64,000 nt of DNA from JAKACA01 sp049510975 (GTDB lineage Bacteria > Actinomycetota > Acidimicrobiia > Acidimicrobiales > Bog-793). Position numbers and translations under genes: made by a program. The number at the start of each line of letters is the position of its first letter. Positions within the stretch are counted from its first letter, which is position 1. The DNA lies in the NCBI GenBank assembly GCA_049510975.1, contig JBEKYM010000002.1, positions 108,899 through 172,898 of the forward strand, given 5' to 3'. This document shows, one piece after another, positions 1 through 8,627 of this stretch. The notes under the pieces are model-generated. The model saw nothing but the letters and a program-made list of their open reading frames with translations. It was not told the origin of the DNA and searched no databases.

Positions 1-80
1 CCCAGTGTGACCACGTCGGCCAGCAGCCGGTCGGCGGTGAGGGGTGACTTCCAGGAACCGTACGGTGCAACCTGTGCCAT
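1..80 (-). CDS. S9 family peptidase (prolyl oligopeptidase type), N-terminal fragment
   Basis: Only the first 26 codons lie in the window; the gene runs off the left edge. The minus-strand translation begins at the ATG at 80 with MAQVAPYGSWKSPLTADRLL. The 'APYGSWKSP(L/I)TAD' start is typical of S9 acyl-aminoacyl-peptidase or dipeptidyl-aminopeptidase-like proteins, which begin with a beta-propeller and end with an alpha/beta-hydrolase domain. The catalytic domain is outside the window, so activity cannot be judged. The identification rests on a short but distinctive stretch. Confidence 0.6.
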   Translation of the reverse strand, partial: MAQVAPYGSWKSPLTADRLLADVVTL

Positions 81-233
81 GCACGCGACCATAGGCCCGC
101 CGTGGGCGCCGAGCCTGACATCTTGATCGCACTCGGCGCGCGGTGCCGGCGGCCGGTAGCGTCTCGCATCGTCGTCGCCGGCCCGGATGGCACCCGCCGT
201 ACCAACCCACGACCAAGGAGGCGTGCGAGGACC

Positions 234-1112
234 GTGATTCGCTTCTCCTACGCGGAAGCCATGGTGGAACCGAGCTTCTACGCACCGCTGGCGCGGGCGG
301 CGGAGGCGGCGGGTTTCGATTCGTTCGTGGTGCCGGAGAGCGTGCTCTACCCGCGGGACGCCGCGACCAGCTACCCCTACGTCGAGGGAGGCGGGCGGGA
401 GTTCCTCGAGGACAAGCCGTTCATCGACCCGTTCGTGCTCGTCGCCTCCCTGGCGACGGTCACCGAGCGCCTTCGCTTCGTGAGCTTCGTCGTCAAGCTG
501 CCGCTCCGTCACCCCGTCATGGCCGCCAAACAGGCCTCGTCAGTGGCGGTGCTGTCGGGCGGCCGCTTTGCCTTCGGCGTCGGGCTCTCCCCGTGGCCGG
601 AGGACTACGAGGCGCTCGACCAGCAGTGGTCGTCACGGGGTGCCCGGATGGACGAGCAGCTCGACATCATCGACGGGCTCTGCGCCGGCGACTACTTCGA
701 GTACCACGGTGCCTTCTACGACTTCGCTCCCGTCAAGATTTCGCCGGCGCCGGCCACGCGCATCCCCATCCTCGTCGGCGGGCACGCCCCTGCGGCCCTC
801 GAGCGGGCGGCTCGGTGGGACGGCTGGCTGCACGCTGGTTCGGAACACGAGCGGCTGCCGGAGATGGTGGCGTCGGTACGTTCGATGCGCCAGGAGCTCG
901 GGCGCGAGCGGGAGCCGTTCGAGATCCACGTCATCTCGATCGACGGCTACAGCGTGGACGGTTGCCGGCGCCTGGAGGAGCTCGGTGTCACCGACGTCAT
1001 CATCGGGTTCCGGGACGCTTACCAGCCCGGACCTGACACCGAAACCCTCCCCGTCAAGTTCGACGCCATCGCCCGCTTCGGCGACAGCGTCATCGCCGGC
1101 GTGAGGGGCTGA
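234..1112 (+). CDS. LLM class F420-dependent oxidoreductase
   Basis: A 292-residue TIM-barrel protein of the luciferase-like monooxygenase superfamily, F420-dependent branch; the substrate is unknown. It shows the family's order of motifs: an early 'AEAAGFDSFVVPES' segment, 'ATVTERLRFVSFV' (strand 3), 'GGRFAFGVGLSPWPEDYEAL' (glycine-rich loop, residues about 105-125) and 'RIPILVGGHAPAALERAARWDGW' (residues about 175-198). I chose GTG at 234 because AAGGAGG lies at 215-221 and homology starts there; the frame stays open upstream to 102 but that extension has arginine-rich shadow composition. It is followed by glyoxalase-fold and CMD-fold genes on the same strand, which suggests a small catabolic set. 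Confidence 0.85.
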   Translation: MIRFSYAEAMVEPSFYAPLARAAEAAGFDSFVVPESVLYPRDAATSYPYVEGGGREFLEDKPFIDPFVLVASLATVTERLRFVSFVVKLPLRHPVMAAKQASSVAVLSGGRFAFGVGLSPWPEDYEALDQQWSSRGARMDEQLDIIDGLCAGDYFEYHGAFYDFAPVKISPAPATRIPILVGGHAPAALERAARWDGWLHAGSEHERLPEMVASVRSMRQELGREREPFEIHVISIDGYSVDGCRRLEELGVTDVIIGFRDAYQPGPDTETLPVKFDAIARFGDSVIAGVRG

Positions 1113-1210
1113 GTGGCGCCTCGGCCGGCGAGTTGAGAGCCGTTTCCCAACGACCGCTCGCAGTAGCCTGGAGCGACTGCGGCAGGTGAGCGCCGGCAGA
1201 AGGGGATGTG

Positions 1211-1789
1211 ATGCCGACCAACAGCGAGTTCACATTGCGGGGGATCAACCACCTGGCCCTCGTCTGCTCCGACATGGAGCGCACGGTCGACTTCTACTCC
1301 GGCGTCCTCGGCATGCCGCTCGTCAAGACCATCGAGCTCCCGCTCGGGATGGGACAGCACTTCTTTTTCGACGTCGGCAACGGTGACTGCCTGGCGTTCT
1401 TCTGGTTCCCCGATGCGCCGGCGCACGCCCCTGGCGTTGCTGCGCCCTCGGCCCTGCCCGGCCGGGGCGAGCTGGCGACGGCGCACGGCTCGATGAACCA
1501 CGTCGCCTTCAACGTCGAGGCAGACCGGATCGAGGAGTACGCCGCTCGCCTCAAGGCCAAGGGCATCGAGTGCACCGACGTCGCCAACCACGACGAGAGC
1601 GAGTACCAGATCGCGAAGAAGGTCCACCCCGGCGTCTACGTCCGTTCGGTGTACTTCTTCGACCCCGACGGCATCCTCCTCGAGTTCGCCGCCTGGACGC
1701 GGGCCTTCCGTCCCGACGACGTGCGCCACGCGCCCGCCCGGGCCGATGGCACCCGGCCCGAACCGGCTGCTTCGAGCGTCTCGTCCTAG
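1211..1789 (+). CDS. VOC family protein (glyoxalase/extradiol dioxygenase fold)
   Basis: About 192 residues with two beta-alpha-beta-beta-beta modules of the vicinal oxygen chelate superfamily. The first module starts 'GINHLALVCSDMERTVDFYS' and carries the N-terminal metal His; the second has 'GSMNHVAFNV' with a second His and 'YFFDPDGILLEFAAW' with the C-terminal Glu ligand. These fit a metal-binding VOC enzyme, either a lyase or a dioxygenase. AGAAGGGG at 1200-1205 precedes the start; a GTG one codon upstream at 1208 is an equal alternative. The next gene begins 12 bases after the stop, so the two are probably co-transcribed. The substrate is not evident. Confidence 0.85.
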   Translation: MPTNSEFTLRGINHLALVCSDMERTVDFYSGVLGMPLVKTIELPLGMGQHFFFDVGNGDCLAFFWFPDAPAHAPGVAAPSALPGRGELATAHGSMNHVAFNVEADRIEEYAARLKAKGIECTDVANHDESEYQIAKKVHPGVYVRSVYFFDPDGILLEFAAWTRAFRPDDVRHAPARADGTRPEPAASSVSS

Positions 1790-1801
1790 GGGATCGTGGT
1801 C

Positions 1802-2449
1802 ATGCCCCGCCTCAGGCAGGTCCCGAGATCGGAAGCCACCGACGAGCTCGTGTTGCGCACGTACGCGCAACTCTTCGGCGATCGCGATCCCGTGGCCGAG
1901 CCCGGCACAGCGACAGGCACACCCGGCGACTGGTTCACCGTCTTTGCCCTCGTGCCCGATGTGCTGCGGCACGCCGTGAGGGGTTTCTCCTTGTACGCCA
2001 GCCCGAACCGGCACTTGCGCCCCGAGCTGCGAGAGCTCGCCCAGACGCGGGTCGGCTGGGCGATCGGCAGTCAATTCGTCTTCTCGCAGCACTGCAAAGC
2101 CTGCCGCGGACTGGGCATGGACGCGCGAAAAGTGGCGTCCATCGCGCACTGGCAGACATCCGAGGCGTTCTCGCCCGTGGAGCGAGCGGTGCTCGCCTAC
2201 GCCGACTGCCTCGCCTACGACGGTGGGCGGACTCCCGACGGCGTCTTCCAGGCGCTGCAGAATCACCTCAGCGACGAGGAGATCCTGGAGCTCACCTACG
2301 TGGCGGCCCTCTACGTCATGCACGCCGTCATGAGCCGGGCGCTGCGCACCGAGTTCGACGACCGGCCCGAGAGCGTCGTCGAGGTGACGGCACCGGACGA
2401 CCCGGAGGCTTACGACTTCGGGCAGGACATCTTCGGCCGCACCAGCTGA
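1802..2449 (+). CDS. Carboxymuconolactone decarboxylase family protein
   Basis: A 215-residue all-helical protein of the CMD/AhpD superfamily. The diagnostic helix carries 'SQFVFSQHCKACRGLGM' with a CxxC pair (Cys98 and Cys101 counted from ATG 1802), the redox or proton-relay motif of AhpD-like members, preceded by the usual 'PELRELAQTRVGWAIGS'. It probably acts as an alkylhydroperoxidase-like or gamma-lactone enzyme; nothing here fixes the substrate. ATG 1802 is preferred because AGGGGA ends 8 bases upstream; GTG 1796 sits too close to that site. The context (LLM oxidoreductase, VOC) is catabolic. Confidence 0.85.
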   Translation: MPRLRQVPRSEATDELVLRTYAQLFGDRDPVAEPGTATGTPGDWFTVFALVPDVLRHAVRGFSLYASPNRHLRPELRELAQTRVGWAIGSQFVFSQHCKACRGLGMDARKVASIAHWQTSEAFSPVERAVLAYADCLAYDGGRTPDGVFQALQNHLSDEEILELTYVAALYVMHAVMSRALRTEFDDRPESVVEVTAPDDPEAYDFGQDIFGRTS

Positions 2450-2501
2450 GCGGGCGCCGGCGGGTGGGCATCACGCCGGCGGTGCCGATACGGTTCCGCC
2501 G

Positions 2502-3869
2502 ATGACCGGCAAACCCCTGCGCGTCCTGCTCTACGGCAAGGACGCCCGCACCGACGCCATCGCCGAGGGGCTCGGCCGCTCGGCGAGTCGATGCGAGCTC
2601 ACCATCTGCGCACCCTTTCGCAGCCCGGGCTTTGTCGCACGCGCTGATCGGGTCGTGACGGCGTCGATGACCGATCTTCCCCAGATGGTGGCAATCGCCC
2701 GAGAGGCCGCCCCGGATCTCGTCGTCGTCGGGCCTGAGGACCCACTCTCGGTCGGCCTGGTGGATGCCTTGAGCGCTCTGGGCATTGCCTGTTTCGGGCC
2801 GACTCGCTCACTTGCCCGCGTCGAGACGTCGAAGTCGTGGACACGGGCACTCGTCGGGCGTTACGACATCGAAGGAAACCCGAGCCACCGGACCTTCCAC
2901 AACGCCGACGGGCTCGCCGACTATGCGGCGGAGCTCGGGTCCGTCGTCATCAAACCGGACGGCCTCACCGGTGGCAAGGGCGTGAAGGTGCAGGGCGAAC
3001 AGCTGGCCTCCGTCGAGGACGCCGTCGCCTATGCCCGCGAGCTCCTGAGTGCCGACGGCTCCGTCGTGATCGAGGAGCGCCTCGTCGGCGAGGAGTTCAG
3101 CCTGCAGACGATCACCGACGGGCAGGACGTGCTGCACTGTCCCGTCGCCCAGGACCACAAGCGTGCCTACGCGGGCGACACCGGACCGAACACCGGCGGC
3201 ATGGGCTCGTACTCGTGCCCTGACGGCTCTCTGCCCTTTCTCGATGCTGCGGACGTGGCAGCGGCTCGCCGGATCAACGAGGCCACCATCGATGCGCTCG
3301 GACGCGAGACCGGCACGCCCTATCGCGGCGTCCTCTACGGAGGCTTCATGGCCGTTGCCAGCGGCGTGAAGCTGATCGAGTACAACGCACGTTTCGGGGA
3401 TCCGGAGGCGATGAACGTGCTGCCCGTGCTCGAGGGTGACCTTGCCGCCCTCTTGCTGGCAGCCGCCACCGGCCGGCTCGGCACCGTGACGGCCTCCTTT
3501 GCTGCCAAAGCAACCGTGTGCAAGTACGTCGTGCCGAGCGACTACCCCGACGGCGGCGCCCTGACGAGCGGCGAGGACACGGACCCCGCCATCACCGCCG
3601 ATGACTCCGTGCTCGGTCCCGAGCTCCGCCGTTACTGGGCCGCCGCCGAGCTCGCCGATGACGCCTCAGTGCGGCTGACTGGATCGCGCGGGCTCGCCTT
3701 CGTCGGCATCGCCGACACGCTCGGCGAAGCAGAGGAGCGAGCTGAACTGGGAGCGTCCTCGGTGACCGGTCACGTTCGCCACCGCAGCGACATCGGCACG
3801 AGCGATGCGGTCGCCCGCCGCCGCGCCCACCTGAGCGACATCCGCTCGGCCGTTGCCAGCGGCGCCTGA
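2502..3869 (+). CDS. purD: Phosphoribosylamine--glycine ligase (GAR synthetase), divergent
   Basis: An ATP-grasp ligase that joins glycine to 5-phosphoribosylamine in purine synthesis. The 455-residue length fits. The ATP-grasp domain shows 'GLTGGKGVKVQGEQ', 'VVIEERLVGEEFSLQTITDG', 'PVAQDHKRAYAGDTGPNTGG' and 'EYNARFGDPEAMNVLP', all classic PurD signatures. The N-terminal domain is unusual: it begins 'LRVLLYGKDARTDAIAEGL' where ordinary PurD has a GGREHA motif contacting phosphoribosylamine. It could be a divergent authentic PurD or a paralogue with a changed acceptor. No other purine genes are nearby; the gene meets a convergent acyl-CoA ligase 3 bases after its stop. Confidence 0.8.
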   Translation: MTGKPLRVLLYGKDARTDAIAEGLGRSASRCELTICAPFRSPGFVARADRVVTASMTDLPQMVAIAREAAPDLVVVGPEDPLSVGLVDALSALGIACFGPTRSLARVETSKSWTRALVGRYDIEGNPSHRTFHNADGLADYAAELGSVVIKPDGLTGGKGVKVQGEQLASVEDAVAYARELLSADGSVVIEERLVGEEFSLQTITDGQDVLHCPVAQDHKRAYAGDTGPNTGGMGSYSCPDGSLPFLDAADVAAARRINEATIDALGRETGTPYRGVLYGGFMAVASGVKLIEYNARFGDPEAMNVLPVLEGDLAALLLAAATGRLGTVTASFAAKATVCKYVVPSDYPDGGALTSGEDTDPAITADDSVLGPELRRYWAAAELADDASVRLTGSRGLAFVGIADTLGEAEERAELGASSVTGHVRHRSDIGTSDAVARRRAHLSDIRSAVASGA

Positions 3870-3872
3870 GCG

Positions 3873-5603
3873 TCAGGCCGGTGGTTCGGCGGTGCCGCCT
3901 GCCACGGACTTCGCCCAGGCGTAGTCGGCCTTGCCGGCAGGGTTGCGCCTGACGCGATCGACCGTGATGACGGCCTTCGGCAGCTTGTAGCGGGCGATCT
4001 CGCGAGCGCACGTCGCCAGGAGCTCTCCGTCGTCGAGATCGGCGCCGGGCTCCGGTTCGACGATGGCGACGACCTCGCTGCCCCACCGCTCGCTCGGGCG
4101 GCCGACGACGATGACGTCTCGCACGCCGGGGTGGTGGCGCACGGCTGCCTCCACTTCCTCGGCGAAGATCTTCTCGCCGCCGGAGTTGATCGTGACGGCG
4201 TCGCGCCCGAGCACCTCGACGGTGCCGTCGGCATGCAGGCGGGCCCGGTCGCCCGGGATCGTGAGGCGCCGGCCGCCGATGGACCGGAACGTCGCTGCCG
4301 TCTTCTCCGCATCGTTCAGGTACCCGAGCGGGATGCGCCCCGATCTCGCCAGCCACCCCGTGTCCTCGTGGTCGGGAGCCAGCACGGTCGTGCGGGTCTC
4401 GTCGAGCACGCACGTCTGCGGATCCGGGCGGAAGCGCACTGGCCGCCGCTTTCCGGCGCCTGGGCCGGCGGCGTCGGCTCCACCGGTCCCGCCGCCCTCG
4501 CCTGAGCGGGCGGGCAGGTCGATGTTGTCGGCAAGTGGGCCGGCCTCTGAAGATCCCATGATGTCGCGGATGCGGACACCCGGAAGTCGGGCCATGATGG
4601 CCTCCTTCGACTTCGGCGAGAGGGCGGCGCCGCTCGAGGACACCACGACGAGGCAGGAGAGGTCGCGAGGACGGGCGTCCATGGCGTCGATGAGCGGGGC
4701 GGCAAAGGCCTCGCCGGCGATCGTCAGGAGACTGACGCGTTCTCGTTCGACCGTGTCGAGCACGTCGCCGGCGTCGAAACGGTCGACGACGCCCTGAATG
4801 ACGACGGTGCCTCCGGTGTGGAGCGCCTGGAAGCTCACCCACTGCCCGGTGCCGTGCATGAACGGCGCCGCCGACAGGCCGCGGGCTCCGGTCCGGGCAG
4901 CGACAGCTTCCACGAGCTCGTCGAGCGAGTCCCACTCGCGGGCACCTTGGCGGAAATTGCGCCCCCCGAGAGCCGTCACGAAGATGTCACCCTGTCGCCA
5001 CAAGACGCCCTTTGGCTTGCCCGTCGTTCCGCCGGTATAGAGGATGTAGAGGTCGTCGGGCGACCACTCGAGCGGTGGGCGCTCGGGCGAAGCCGACGCG
5101 AGGGCAGATTCGTACTCGACGGCTCCCGTCAGCAAAGCGACGTCGCTGCCGTCGGGAACCTGCAGGAGCAGAGCCGGACGATCGATCACGCCCGCGGCGC
5201 ACAGCGAGTCGATGGCCGCCCCGAGTTGGGGAGCGAATTGCGCCTGGTAGACGAGCGCCCGCGGCGCCATGTCGGCGAGCAGCTCCTCGAGCTCGCTCGT
5301 GACGTAGCGGTAGTTGACGTTGCAGGGTGCAGCTCGCGCCTTCAGCGAACCGAGGATGGCCTCGAGGTACTCGTGGCCGTTCAGCAAGCAGATCGCCACG
5401 CGGTCCTGGCCGGCCTCATAGTCGGCAAGCCCGGAGCGTTCGGCGTGCACCGTGACCCCCTCTGCTCGCAAGAGGTTGGCGAATCGGCGGGTGCGCTCGG
5501 TCAGCTGTGCCCAGGTGAAACGCCGCTCGGGAGTGACGATCGCCTCGCGACCGCCGATACGGGCGGCGAGCGCCTCCTGCACCTCGGCGAGGTTGAACTC
5601 CAT
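3873..5603 (-). CDS. Acyl-CoA synthetase (AMP-forming, FadD-like)
   Basis: A 576-residue ANL-superfamily adenylating enzyme that should activate a carboxylic acid to its CoA thioester. Visible motifs are the P-loop 'ILYTGGTTGKPKGV', 'GSSEAGP' (A5), the hinge region 'IPGDRARLHADG', and C-terminal 'NPAGKADY' with the adenylation lysine. An insertion rich in Gly, Ala and Arg after 'PARSGEGGG' lengthens the loop before A6. The ATG at 5603 overlaps the stop of the upstream HAD gene in a TGATG arrangement, so the two are translationally coupled. The upstream extension of the frame is arginine-rich shadow. Acyl chain specificity is not deducible. Confidence 0.88.
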   Translation of the reverse strand: MEFNLAEVQEALAARIGGREAIVTPERRFTWAQLTERTRRFANLLRAEGVTVHAERSGLADYEAGQDRVAICLLNGHEYLEAILGSLKARAAPCNVNYRYVTSELEELLADMAPRALVYQAQFAPQLGAAIDSLCAAGVIDRPALLLQVPDGSDVALLTGAVEYESALASASPERPPLEWSPDDLYILYTGGTTGKPKGVLWRQGDIFVTALGGRNFRQGAREWDSLDELVEAVAARTGARGLSAAPFMHGTGQWVSFQALHTGGTVVIQGVVDRFDAGDVLDTVERERVSLLTIAGEAFAAPLIDAMDARPRDLSCLVVVSSSGAALSPKSKEAIMARLPGVRIRDIMGSSEAGPLADNIDLPARSGEGGGTGGADAAGPGAGKRRPVRFRPDPQTCVLDETRTTVLAPDHEDTGWLARSGRIPLGYLNDAEKTAATFRSIGGRRLTIPGDRARLHADGTVEVLGRDAVTINSGGEKIFAEEVEAAVRHHPGVRDVIVVGRPSERWGSEVVAIVEPEPGADLDDGELLATCAREIARYKLPKAVITVDRVRRNPAGKADYAWAKSVAGGTAEPPA

Positions 5604-6298
5604 CAGCCATCCTCCCGAATCGCCCGGACTGCGAAGTCGCTCAGGCTCGTGACGTGCCCGTGGTCGTCGTCGTCGCAGAGCCCGAACGGGTCGAGATGGA
5701 GGCCCCTGATGCCGGCGTTGCGAGCGCCTTCGACGTCGAAGTGCACGCTGTCGCCGATGAACACGCATCGCTCCGGCGGCACCCCGAGAGCTGCGAGGGC
5801 GAAGGAGAAGATGTGAGGGTCGGGTTTCTCGACCCCGACGACATGGGAGTCGATGACGACGGCGACTTTGGCCATCTCCTCGCCGTCGAGCCCGCAGATG
5901 CGGTGCTCGAGCAACAGCTGCTCCATCTTGCCGGAGGCGTTGGACACGATCGCCAGCTGCAATCCGGCCGCCTCGAGCGCCCGCATGGCGCCGGCGGCAC
6001 CGGGGGCGGGCACCCAGTCCTCGGCGAGGTAGATGCGCTCGATGGCGGGGAGCGCTCCCTCGATGCGGTCCTCGGGAACACCGGCGGTTCGAGCGACGAC
6101 GCGGTCGACCGTGGGCCAGTCGGGCATTCCGAGTCGGTCGACTTCACGCATGCCCCGGTAATGGGCGAGCCAGCACGTGTCGTCGTCCGGGCTTGCCCCG
6201 TGCGGGGCCAAGGCCTCTCGCATGCGGATCGGGTCCGGCAGCACGAGGACGCCGCCGGCGTCGAGGAGCACGGCGTCGATGGTGTCGTCGAGCAGCAT
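5603..6298 (-). CDS. HAD family hydrolase
   Basis: A 231-residue haloacid dehalogenase-like hydrolase, subfamily IA. Motif I is 'AVLLDAGGVLV' with Asp13 as nucleophile; the second position is Gly rather than Asp, as in the DxGGV variant of this subfamily. Motif II is 'LAIVSNASGKM' (Ser/Asn), motif III is the lysine of 'VGVEKPDPHIFSFAL', and motif IV is 'CVFIGDSVHFDVEGARNAG'. It is a likely small-molecule phosphatase with unknown substrate. It is the promoter-proximal gene of a two-gene minus-strand unit with the acyl-CoA ligase (one-base TGATG overlap). Confidence 0.85.
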   Translation of the reverse strand: MLLDDTIDAVLLDAGGVLVLPDPIRMREALAPHGASPDDDTCWLAHYRGMREVDRLGMPDWPTVDRVVARTAGVPEDRIEGALPAIERIYLAEDWVPAPGAAGAMRALEAAGLQLAIVSNASGKMEQLLLEHRICGLDGEEMAKVAVVIDSHVVGVEKPDPHIFSFALAALGVPPERCVFIGDSVHFDVEGARNAGIRGLHLDPFGLCDDDDHGHVTSLSDFAVRAIREDG

Positions 6299-6407
6299 CC
6301 CTGCAGGCTAATGGGCCAGGCCGAAGCGGCTTCGGTCGCTGGGGGCCGTGGTACGTTTCGCCCGGTGGCACTGATCCCGGGCACCTGGTCGCCGGCGACT
6401 TTCCGCT

Positions 6408-7565
6408 GTGGCTGACGAGGGACCCGGGCACCATCATCGGGGCGCCGGGTGGCAGGAGGCCTCATGGGGCTCGGCCCGGGCGGCGTTCTGGCCCTTCGTC
6501 GTCTCGCGGGCGGTCGTCGTCGGCGCTCTCGTACTGGCTCGTTTCGTCGTCACCCAGGTCCGGCCTCGCTCGGACGGGGCGATCGTGGCGGCGCACGCCG
6601 GCCTGCTCGGGTGGGATGCGAACTGGTACCGGCGCATCGCCGAGATCGGCTACGGCCGCTCAGGCAGGACGTCGGTGCGCTTCTTCCCGCTCTATCCGCT
6701 GCTCACTCGACTCCTGTCGAAGGCGCCGGGAATCAGCACCGGCACTGCCTTGCTCCTCATCGCCAACGTGGCCGCCTTTGCCGCTGTGGCGCTCATCCAC
6801 CGGCTCGCACTGGTCGAGTCCGGAGACGAAGAAACCGCCTCCCGCTCTGCCTGGTGGCTGGCGATGTTCCCCACCGCCTTCGTGCTGTCGATGGGCTACG
6901 CGGATTCTCTGCTGCTGCTCACGAGCCTGGCCTTCTTCCTCGCGCTTCGGACTCGCCATTTCGCCGTCGCCGCTCTGGCGGGCGTGTTTGCCGGTCTCGA
7001 TCGTCCCGTCGGACTGCTGCTGGCGCTCCCGGCGCTCATTGAAGCCCTACGGGAGCTGCGCGGGCTGCCGGTGCGGCACTGGTGGTGGCGGGGTGCTGCC
7101 GTCGTCTCCGCACCGCTCGGGGCGGCCGCGTACATGGTCTGGTCGAAGGTGCACGACGGAAGCTTCTTCCTGCCCCTGTCGGCACAGGTGTCGACGAAGA
7201 ACCGTGGAGGGCTGGCCGATCCTCTCGTCACGATCGCCCACGACCTCGGCGACCTCGTGCACGATCGGCACCTCGGCACGGCCCTGCACGCCCCGTGGGT
7301 GGTCGTCTTCGTGATCCTCACCGTCGTACTTTTCCGCCGCTGGCCTGCCTCCTATGCCGCCTACGCGGCTCTCACGCTCGCCGTCACACTGACCGCCCCG
7401 AACCTGTCGTCATTCGAGCGGTACGCCCTCGACTGCTTCCCATTCGCACTTGCCTTGGCGACGCTGACCCGCCGTCGCCAAGTCGCCTGGGCAGCTTTCG
7501 CCGTCTCCGGTGCGTTGTTGGCGGGATACGGGCTCCTGGCGTTTCTCGGCGCCTACATCCCGTAG
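6408..7565 (+). CDS. Membrane mannosyltransferase, PIG-V-like
   Basis: A 385-residue polytopic membrane protein, about nine hydrophobic segments. The lumenal loop after the first segment reads 'WDANWYRRIAEIGYG' followed by 'RFFPLYPLLTRLL', the conserved acidic and FFPLYP motifs of the GPI-mannosyltransferase II (PIG-V) family and its bacterial relatives, which use polyprenyl-phosphate-mannose. A further family match is 'WWLAMFPTAFVLSMGYADSLLLL'. It probably glycosylates a cell-envelope lipid or protein. The start is GTG 6408, the only start near the beginning of the homology; no strong Shine-Dalgarno sequence is visible. Confidence 0.8.
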   Translation: MADEGPGHHHRGAGWQEASWGSARAAFWPFVVSRAVVVGALVLARFVVTQVRPRSDGAIVAAHAGLLGWDANWYRRIAEIGYGRSGRTSVRFFPLYPLLTRLLSKAPGISTGTALLLIANVAAFAAVALIHRLALVESGDEETASRSAWWLAMFPTAFVLSMGYADSLLLLTSLAFFLALRTRHFAVAALAGVFAGLDRPVGLLLALPALIEALRELRGLPVRHWWWRGAAVVSAPLGAAAYMVWSKVHDGSFFLPLSAQVSTKNRGGLADPLVTIAHDLGDLVHDRHLGTALHAPWVVVFVILTVVLFRRWPASYAAYAALTLAVTLTAPNLSSFERYALDCFPFALALATLTRRRQVAWAAFAVSGALLAGYGLLAFLGAYIP

Positions 7566-7580
7566 GGCGAGCGCGACAGC

Positions 7581-7826
7581 TCAGGAGATGCGCCCCTCAC
7601 CTCGCTGCGCCGCGCCACGGCGCGCCATCTCTCGCTCGTGCGCGGAGACCTCACCTTGGATCCGAACGCCCTCGGGGTCGTTCGCCACCTCGTCGGCCAG
7701 TTCCTCTTCCTCCGGGGTGGGCGGACGGTCGGCAGTGTGGGGTGCCCGCGCTTCGCGTGCCTCAGCAGCACGCGTTTCACCGCTGGCGCGAGGGGGACTG
7801 GCATCGTTCGAGGTCACCACACCCAT
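7581..7826 (-). CDS. Small acidic hypothetical protein
   Basis: About 81 residues, rich in Glu, Ala and Arg, without hydrophobic segments. The C-terminal half reads 'RPPTPEEEELADEV...' and ends 'EREMARRGAAQRGEGRIS', which resembles small uncharacterised actinobacterial proteins ending in a 'GxxxxGEGxI' tail. AAGAAGGG sits just before ATG 7826, so GTG 7820 or 7817 gives better spacing and may be the real start. A longer upstream extension to 7937 is unlikely. It converges with the mannosyltransferase gene. No function can be assigned. Confidence 0.5.
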   Translation of the reverse strand: MGVVTSNDASPPRASGETRAAEAREARAPHTADRPPTPEEEELADEVANDPEGVRIQGEVSAHEREMARRGAAQRGEGRIS

Positions 7827-7933
7827 TCCCTTCTTGGTCAATGTCTCTCGGGCATGTACGACTGAATCTGTCGTCAATCCCTCGCAGCCGTACCCGGACC
7901 GCCGAGGTTCAAACCCTGATCGGGGCCGGTGCG

Positions 7934-8413
7934 TCACGGCTCCGGGCGCCGGCCCGCGCCGCAGTCGCTCAACAGCTCGGAGGTGTCCGCATCCACCTCG
8001 GATCGGATGTCACGATGCCCGGACTCGACGTTCAGCAGGACGTGTTGCGGAGCTTCCTCCAGCATCATGAGCGCCTCGTCGGCTTCGGGCATCGCTCGTA
8101 ACAGCTCGTCGAGCTTGCGCTGAGTCGCCGACTGCTCCCTGCCCTGGGTGTGCTGAATGACCAGGACCATCAGCAAGGTGACGGCGGAGCTCACCACTTC
8201 GAAGCCGGCCACTGCCTTGCCCGGGAAGCCCAAGCCGCCGACGATACCTACGACGGCGATCACGGCCACCATGATGACGACAGCGACGCTCGACAGAGAG
8301 CTGTAGTGCTCGATCCGGTAGAGCATGCGGCTCGCGAGCGGCAGCTGGGAGGTGCGGTTGGCGAGGTGGCGGCGATGCTCGCGAGCTTCCTCGAGCTGCC
8401 GCCGGCGTATCAC
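7934..8413 (-). CDS. Low-affinity iron permease family protein
   Basis: Up to 159 residues. Two hydrophobic segments ('SLSSVAVVIMVAVIAVVGIVGG' and 'VVSSAVTLLMVLVIQ', given in part) are followed by the family hallmark 'QHTQGREQSATQRKLDELLRA' and 'LMMLEEAP'. Bacterial members of this family (named after yeast Fet4) are short two-helix membrane proteins and iron transport is not proven for them. The first start is GTG 8413 with no clear ribosome site; ATG 8326 is an alternative that keeps the conserved region. It sits beside stress and signalling genes. Confidence 0.75.
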   Translation of the reverse strand: MIRRRQLEEAREHRRHLANRTSQLPLASRMLYRIEHYSSLSSVAVVIMVAVIAVVGIVGGLGFPGKAVAGFEVVSSAVTLLMVLVIQHTQGREQSATQRKLDELLRAMPEADEALMMLEEAPQHVLLNVESGHRDIRSEVDADTSELLSDCGAGRRPEP

Positions 8414-8627
8414 GCCCGCTATCTACCCGGCCAGCGAGTGCCGAACCGCCGCTTCCGGCGTCGTGCCGATCGAGAAGCTCGACAAGCCCTGCAGATTCCG
8501 CCCGTCTCGCCGGTTGACACGGCGCTCGGAGGGTACGGTCACACCGAGCGCGAACCGGCCTCCCTCGAATGCAGCAATTCGGGTGGAGTCCCGGGGTTCG
8601 GTGGGGTCGTCCCAGCCGAGCGAACGG

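Noticed and set aside
1019..2323. 434-codon open frame on the minus strand
   Set aside because: It lies antisense to the VOC and CMD genes, which have clear family motifs and ribosome sites; its composition is that of a GC-rich shadow frame.
7895..7935. GGTTCAAACCC, resembling a tRNA T-loop
   Set aside because: The flanking bases do not form a five-pair T-stem and no acceptor, D or anticodon arm can be drawn around it.
8514..8539. TTGACA ... TACGGT as a promoter for the HATPase gene
   Set aside because: The spacer is only 14 bases, too short for a standard promoter, and the gene start is about 90 bases away.
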